Source of the DNA: Chamaelirium japonicum
Lineage: Eukaryota; Streptophyta; Magnoliopsida; Liliales; Melanthiaceae
Direction of reading: 5' to 3'
Length of the DNA: 64,000 bases
Assembly (NCBI GenBank): GCA_947650365.1
Contig: OX393550.1
Span: 115,802,630-115,866,629 of the forward strand
Shown: positions 58,501 to 64,000 of the stretch, in pieces
How the letters are laid out: every line of letters begins with the position of its first letter
Position numbering within the stretch: the first letter of the stretch is position 1
The notes under the pieces: model-generated
Seen by the model: the letters and a program-made list of their open reading frames with translations, nothing else
Told to the model about the DNA's origin: nothing
Database searches by the model: none
Translations under genes and position numbers: made by a program

Positions 58501-59192
58501 GGAACTGAATCTAATAAGGCATTAACCTCTCTAAAAGACTCATCATTATCAATATCATGATCTCCAAAGTAGGCTAGACATGCCTCTAAAGGATCTAAAG
58601 GTACCAAGGGTTTTTCAAGGATTGTATCGATTATATTGACCTCTTGAACCTCATCTAGATCTTCATCAGCTGGTTGTTTACTCATGTGAAAGATATTAAG
58701 CTCTACGGTCATATTTCCAAAGGAAAGTTTCATGACTCCATTTCGGCAATTAATTAGGGCATTAACAGTTGCTAGAAATGGACGACCAAAAATGACCGAA
58801 ATCGAGGTGTTCACATGTGTTGTTGGTTGTGTATCCAAGACAATAAAATCCACAGGAAAATAAAATTTGTCAACCTGGACAAGCACATCTTCGACTATTC
58901 CTCTTGGTACTTTCACTGATCGGTCAGCCAATTGTAGCGTGACCTTGGTAGGTTTCAACTCACATAAGCCCAATTGTTTGTAGACAGAGTAGGGTAGCAG
59001 ATTAACACTAGCTCCTAGATCAAGAAGGGCTTGTTCTATCCTATTGTTTCCAATGATGCAAGAGATGGTAGGACAGCCCGGATCTTTGTACTTGGGAGGA
59101 GTGTTGTATTTAAGAATAGAACTGACTTGTTCAGTTAAGAAGGCCTTCTTTTGCACGTAGAGTTTACGTTTGATGGTGCAAAGGTCCTTCAA
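55503..59192 (-). pseudogene. Athila-like pol: protease, RT, RNase H, integrase
   Basis: Protease LDLGASVNLLPYSVY (about residue 58 from Met 59192) and VIFGRPFLATVNALI; RT with GWRVCIDYRKLNSM, FLDGYSGYNQI and FMDDFSIF (~508); RNase H with MCDASDYAIGAVLGQ and ALDKFRPYLIGSK; a zinc region and integrase core ([19 protein letters not shown]), then a C-terminal domain ending at 55503. Three nonsense codons interrupt one continuous frame: TGA at 57252-57254 (where Trp is usual), TAG at 57033-57035 and TAG at 56088-56090 (where Glu is usual after VEISNR). No frameshifts were seen. Without suppression, only the protease-RT part would be made. Confidence 0.92.
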
Positions 59193-59213
59193 AAATTTGG
59201 CATATGTTGGAAT

Positions 59214-60902
59214 TTATTTGATGGCATCTAGAAGTGGGATGTTAATCTTCACTTGTTTGAAAATTTCTAAGATTTCATTGTCAGTTGTCCCCTTCTTAGG
59301 TGCAATGAATCTTTGAGGAAATGGAATAGGTGGCTTATAAGTAGGTTCAGATTCATCATTTTTCTGTTGGTTGTTGGTGCCAAGCTCTTCCTTATCCTTA
59401 TCTTTTGAAGTATCCTCAGGTTGATCATCTTTCGTGGGAGTGTTCTCACGTTGATCATCTTCCGTTGGATGGTCCTTGTTGATAGTCTTTCCACTTCTAA
59501 GGGTGGTAATAGACTTGGCATGCTCTACTTGAGAGGATGAGTTTGTTGCATTGGAGGTACCTACTTCATGTTGCCCTCTTGGATTTGGAATAGGTTGACT
59601 TGGGAATTTTCCTCTCTCACGTTCATTTAGTGCAGTTGCTAGCTGTCCAATAGTTGTTTCAAGATTAGAGATAGCTTGTGAGTGGCTTTGAATATTTGTT
59701 TGCATAGTTTGCATGATCTGTTGATTAGACTGCATCAATTGATGGATAGTTTCTTCAAGCGAGGGTTTCCTATGTTGTTGTGTAGCAAAACCGGGGGGCT
59801 GCACTAGAGGATGCATTTGATTTGATGATTGTCCTCCAAAGTTTTGTTGAGGTTTCCATGAGAAGTTCGGGTGATCCCTCCAACCTTGGTTGTAAGTTTC
59901 TGAAAATGGGTTCCCGAAGGGTTTTCTATAATTATTATTTAGGACATTAACTTGCTCAGCATGACAATCTGGATTGTTAAATCTAGATGGACAAGTTTGG
60001 GAAGTATGCATAGGACTCGCACAGACAGTGCATATTTCATTAGGAATTTGGTTAATAGGTTCAATATTCATATTCAGAGCCATAGCCTCTACTTTTCTAG
60101 AAAGATTTTCTATCTTACCCTTCAGGTCAAATTCTTCTTTGAATTCGTAAATCCCTCCTCTTTTAGGTTTTGGGGCTGATCTGTCTTGATGACTAGAAAA
60201 ATCCCATTGCTGAGAACTTTCTGATAGTCCCTCAAGAAATTGATAAGCTGTATCCTCCCCAAGACTTAAGAACGAGCCACCGTTCATAGATTCGATCATG
60301 TTTCGGTGAGTTTGAGTTAACCCGTTATAGAAATATTGAACGAGTCTCCATATTTCGAATCCGTGGTGAGGACACTTTAAAAGTAGGTCTTTGAATCGCT
60401 CCCAACTCTCGTAGAATTTTTTATTTTCTTCTTGTGTAAAGTCAGCAATTACCCTCCTAAGGGCATTAGTTTTAGACATTAGGAAGAATTTTGAAAGGAA
60501 TTTTGTTACCAAAATATCCCATGAATTGATTGATCCAGAGGGTAAGGAATTAAGCCATACTTTTGCTTTATCTTTTAAAGAAAAGGGAAATAACCGCAAA
60601 CGAACAGATTCATCAGGAAAGTTTTGGAATCTGAAAGTCGAGCATATCTTGAGAAATTCTTTGATATGCATGTAAGGATTGTCAGTCGCCAGGCCATAGA
60701 AGGTAGGTAGAAGTTGAATGATCTGTGGCCTTAGTTCAAAGTGTGCCGCAGTGGTTGCGGGCAATACTATGCAAGAGGGCGGATTGGTCGTTATTGGAGA
60801 GAATAACTCGCGAAGAGTTTTTGGATCTTGCATGTTATCTCCCATTGTAGCAGATTCAATTCGAATAAGACGGTTTGTGTGATCACGTAGCCACGTGCTC
60901 AT
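59214..60902 (-). CDS. Athila-like gag
   Basis: 562 codons, open. Core gag motifs: FYGLATDNPYMHIKEFLKIC, LRLFPFSLKDKAKVWLNSLP, WDILVTKFLSKFF and FYESWERFKDLLLKCPHHG. Zinc knuckle-like CTVCASPMHTSQTC near residue 290; Gln/Asn-rich then charged C-terminus. The Met at 60902 lies about 115 bases inside the primer site; another Met 20 codons on is possible. The TAA at 59214-59216 follows LLDAIK, where related elements read on (usually Gln) into YAKFLKDLCT, so gag and pol were once one frame. Confidence 0.9.
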   Translation of the reverse strand: MSTWLRDHTNRLIRIESATMGDNMQDPKTLRELFSPITTNPPSCIVLPATTAAHFELRPQIIQLLPTFYGLATDNPYMHIKEFLKICSTFRFQNFPDESVRLRLFPFSLKDKAKVWLNSLPSGSINSWDILVTKFLSKFFLMSKTNALRRVIADFTQEENKKFYESWERFKDLLLKCPHHGFEIWRLVQYFYNGLTQTHRNMIESMNGGSFLSLGEDTAYQFLEGLSESSQQWDFSSHQDRSAPKPKRGGIYEFKEEFDLKGKIENLSRKVEAMALNMNIEPINQIPNEICTVCASPMHTSQTCPSRFNNPDCHAEQVNVLNNNYRKPFGNPFSETYNQGWRDHPNFSWKPQQNFGGQSSNQMHPLVQPPGFATQQHRKPSLEETIHQLMQSNQQIMQTMQTNIQSHSQAISNLETTIGQLATALNERERGKFPSQPIPNPRGQHEVGTSNATNSSSQVEHAKSITTLRSGKTINKDHPTEDDQRENTPTKDDQPEDTSKDKDKEELGTNNQQKNDESEPTYKPPIPFPQRFIAPKKGTTDNEILEIFKQVKINIPLLDAIK

Positions 60903-61016
60903 GCACCGTCAAGAAAAAGGATTTTGATTTATTTATTAATTTTTTTTTTATTTTTTTATTTAAAACTAGTAGAAGGAAGCAATCTAATCAGATTTAAATA
61001 TTTTCCTAAAACAAGG

Positions 61017-61034
61017 TCCCCGACAACGGTGCCA
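61017..61034 (-). promoter_or_regulatory. Primer binding site of the Athila element
   Basis: The minus strand reads TGGCACCGTTGTCGGGGA, six bases inside the 5' LTR, close to the plant gypsy TGGCGCCGTTGCCGGGGA. Confidence 0.78.
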
Positions 61035-61040
61035 AAAACT

Positions 61041-63693
61041 TGTTGTGATATTTTAATTGTACTCGCAAGTGCACGAATCGTTGATTGTAATGCAGCAGAG
61101 CGAGGTCGATCCCACAGGGACTTTGATAGGAAACTCAATAAATCTAAGGTTGATTGAAACCTAATCTAGCTAACAATGGTTGAAGTCTGATTAGATTAAC
61201 TAAGTAATTAAATTAACAAAAACTAATTGTGTAATAAAGACTAAAGCAATGCAATTATGGAAAGGTACTTGGATTAGGGGAAAACTTAGGCTTCAGGGTT
61301 CATCCTAGCATTCTATGATAGTTGAGGGTTGATCATTATATTTTACTCAATTAGATCGTCGTAAGGACAGATTCTAATCGGATGATTTAGCAATGAAAAC
61401 CGACATGGTGCAAACATATATAGAATATTTATAAAAAAATAGGCATTAGGCAACTATTGCATGTAACATTGATTCTAATCATTAACCATCATATGATCAT
61501 AATGAATCTAAGATAAGCATTCACTATATCTAATGCATAAAAAATCTAGAGAATATATCAACATGCGCTAGCGGAATATTCCATTTTTTAACATTGAAAC
61601 ACAATTAACAATCAACCCCAGAACATAACATAGAACACTAGTAATTCCCCATTGGCCTAAGCTATGGAATTTAGCTACACATCATCTCATATGATAGCAT
61701 TGTTTGTTTTATAATAAACAAATAACAAAAAGGACAGAAGAACCAGATGATGACGATCTTCTCGGCTTCGCCCGTCTTTGCTTCTTTGCTTCCTTGTAAT
61801 CCGGCTCAATGATGGTGACGTGCAGCACGGCTTCGATGGTACGGATGATGGATGACGGCTCGGATGAACGACTGGAGTAGGATTATCGGAGGTGGAGGCT
61901 AGGGTTTCGGTTTCGGTTTCGGTCCAGAATGGTAGAGGGTGGCCGGTGGATGAGGAAGATGATGCTTAGGGTTCGGTGCAATGGCAAAGGTCCGGTGGTA
62001 GATGGGTGATGCTAGGTTCGTGTGTGGCGGCCCTCCCTTTGGTTCGTCCGTCCCTCCCCCTTATATAGGATAGAGAAACGGGTCGGGTTTGATAGAAAGA
62101 AAGAAAAGAGATACGTTCGAGAGTCCGAGAGGTTCAGTGGGAAAAGAGATCGGGCTAGAGAGAGAGTCTCGGCGAGGAAACGTGCGGCTCGGGCTACATG
62201 GGTTTTAGAGAGAGAGAGAGAGTAAATCGGATGAGAGAGAGAAACGTTCGCTAGAGAGAGAATACCGGAGAGGGAACGTGCATGGGCGGTTATGGAAGGA
62301 GATCAGGCTAGAGAGAGAATCAAGGAGGGAGAGAGCTGGAAGTTCGGTGGGATCCGGTTTTAGAGAGAGAATCCGAGAGAAAGAGAGGGTTTCGACTGGG
62401 TCTCGGTCGGGTAAGAGAGAGGAGAGGATAAGGAAAGAGAAAAAACAAGGAAAGCTAGAGAGAGAAAAGCTTGGGCGGTTGGGATAGATAAGGAATGAGA
62501 GAGAAAGAAGATCGCAGGTGAGAGACAAAGTAGGGGGAATGCTGATCGGGTCGAGCTGATCCTAGGGACGGCTGTGATCAAGTGGTCCGTGAGATAGAGA
62601 AGTCTGGAACGCTGCATGCATGGGGTTGTTGTGCACAGCTTGGTTGAATCAATGTATCTATTGATGGCTTGCAAAGGACGGCTGTGATTAGTTTAGAGAA
62701 GAGAGAAACGGGGAGTGGGCTCATGCATGGGTACGTAATGCATCAGACGGCTGTGATATTGTTAGAGAGAGAGGGTCGGCTGGGTAGAATGCAGGGATAA
62801 GTTGGACGGCTGCATGCATGGGATCACATGGGGGCTGCACGGATGGCTGTAATTAGGTGCAGCTGGTTCGCATGCATGGAACGGTGGGATCGGGTGCAGG
62901 GCTGTATGCACGGAAGGGACGGCCGTGATTGGGTCGGACGGTTGGGATTTGTATGCATGTGTTTTGCTCGGAATGACTGCAATCACTACTCAATGCATGG
63001 GTTTTTAATTGTAACGGACGGCTTTGATGGTTTTCAAGTGGGGAGGTCATTATCTTGCAAGAGAAAGAGTTGGGTTCACTAGGGTTTTGATCAGTTGAGA
63101 GTGATTAGAGAGAAACAAAAGGGACGGCTAGGATTCGGATTCGGATGGCTATGATTTGATGAGATGGAACTGGGCTGGGTATTGGTCATCGTCATCCGAA
63201 CCAATTGAACTCATCAATTATCTGCGTCATCCCCATTGCTTGCATGTAGGTCTTCTCAGTTGAATCATGCACTGCATCGGTTCATTGATTTCTTCAATTT
63301 TCCGTTTTCCATCGTTCTTCAGAATAGGCCTCCAAACGGGCTGTACAGCCTCCATCAAATCGTCGTGAAAATATCCACGTTTGTTCATGAAGTCCTTGAA
63401 CTGACTGCATCGAAGACCGGATCAATTTCCTGAAAAACACACATAAAATGACACTTATCAGATTCAAATGCGATTATCGATAAAAGGGTAATTTGGACTT
63501 TTGGGCTCTGTATCTTTCATGCATGCAATGTATGCGAGTGAACCAATATGTCGTTGGGTTCGTATGAGAGTCTACTATATTGTGGTGCAAAGAAACTCAT
63601 GCAGTTTACGTGTATTGTGAAAGTTTTACGTAGCAAAGTGACGCTAAGTGCATGAAAAAGAAAGGATAATTCGCACCAAATGGACGCTCAACA
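61041..63693 (-). repeat. 5' LTR of the Athila-like element
   Basis: 2653 bp, nearly identical to 50952-53603. It carries the active-position promoter: a TATA box on minus at 62061-62067 (TATATAA). Transcription would run leftwards. Confidence 0.93.
62061..62067 (-). promoter_or_regulatory. TATA box of Athila 5' LTR
   Basis: Minus TATATAAGGGGGAGGG; conserved at the equivalent place in the other LTR (near 51971). Confidence 0.6.
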
Positions 63694-64000
63694 GCTATCC
63701 ATCTCCCTGCAGATGAACTTCATCAATTGTCAAGCCCCTGGCCTTTCCATCAATGGGGGTTAGATTTCCTGGGTCCTTTCCCTCCAACTCCGAGCAAGAA
63801 GAAGTATCTATTGCTGGCCACTGATTATTTCACCAAATGGGTTGAAGCTGTGCCCCTCTTCCGAGAGACTGACGACGAAGTGATCAAATTCATTCGGCAC
63901 AACATCTTCTCAAGGTTCGGCACACCTCAAGTTCTCGTTGCTGACAATGGAGCTCAATTTGACTCCGATAAATTCCGAGAGTTCTGTCTGAACAATGGTA
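63694..64000 (+). pseudogene. Tat-like integrase, continuation after the nested insertion
   Basis: Starts with the second TSD copy and continues, in frame, the integrase broken at 50951. Core motifs WGLDFLGPFP (first Asp), TDYFTKWVEAVPL and VADNGAQFD (second Asp); the Glu lies beyond the window. The 3' LTR of this element is also outside. Confidence 0.93.

Larger units (their letters stand above)
50952..63693 (-). mobile_element. Complete Athila-like Ty3/gypsy retrotransposon
   Basis: 12,742 bp with LTRs 50952-53603 and 61041-63693. TSD GCTAT is exact (50947-50951 and 63694-63698) and lies in the integrase gene of the surrounding element. LTRs of 2652 and 2653 bp differ at roughly 15-20 positions by eye (~0.6-0.7%). 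The internal region on minus carries primer site, gag, pol, a long non-coding 3' region and a polypurine tract. Gag and pol share one frame with four nonsense codons. Confidence 0.95.

Noticed and set aside
1..64000. tRNA, rRNA or organelle DNA insertions
   Set aside because: None recognised; the tRNA-like matches are only retroelement primer sites.

Overview
This window is nuclear DNA from a flowering plant, packed with transposable elements. The evidence is GT-AG introns in a plant-type gene, plant Ty1/copia and Ty3/gypsy families (Tat-like with a second RNase H, Athila-like), tRNA-iMet primer sites and AT-rich introns. I cannot name the species.

One host gene can be followed on the + strand from 10237 to 43172: an interferon-related developmental regulator (IFRD) homologue. 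Twelve exons join in phase and end at a TGA; the first exon(s) with the ATG were not found. Intron 1 (5.8 kb) and intron 2 (24.8 kb) are swollen by transposons.

Layout. 1-8126: copies of a non-coding LTR family with TGATGCAG/CTGCATCA ends. These are one LTR running off the left edge, one complete non-autonomous element (2506-6237, minus) with a proline-rich ORF, and one solo LTR (6733-8126) with a perfect TSD. 8127-10236: AT-rich DNA with nothing recognised. 10346-16135 (intron 1): a fold-back MITE in an (AT)n tract, then a truncated copia element. 16217-40990 (intron 2): a 21.7-kb compound Tat element (17498-39169). In it a nearly complete minus-strand copy faces a truncated plus-strand copy, forming a ~6-kb inverted repeat around a 0.6-kb spacer. 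Each copy carries an antisense, intron-containing plant mobile domain (PMD) gene. The plus copy was later hit by a solo LTR (23498-24784). Right of it lie a LINE relic, a TRIM and small repeats. 40991-43172: exons 3-12.

43407-64000 is a nest: a copia element (minus) is interrupted by a Tat-like gypsy element (plus, from 45156). That one is interrupted in its integrase by a complete 12.7-kb Athila-like element (50952-63693, minus) with TSD GCTAT and nearly identical LTRs. The interrupted integrase resumes at 63694 and runs off the edge.

Most open reading frames here are retroelement gag/pol genes, nearly all broken by stops or frameshifts. The strongest observations are the giant inverted repeat in an intron of a probably expressed gene, the captured antisense PMD gene with a retained 85-bp intron, a leaky-stop type TAG CAA TCA context between gag-pro and pol, and a young Athila insertion that already carries several nonsense codons.
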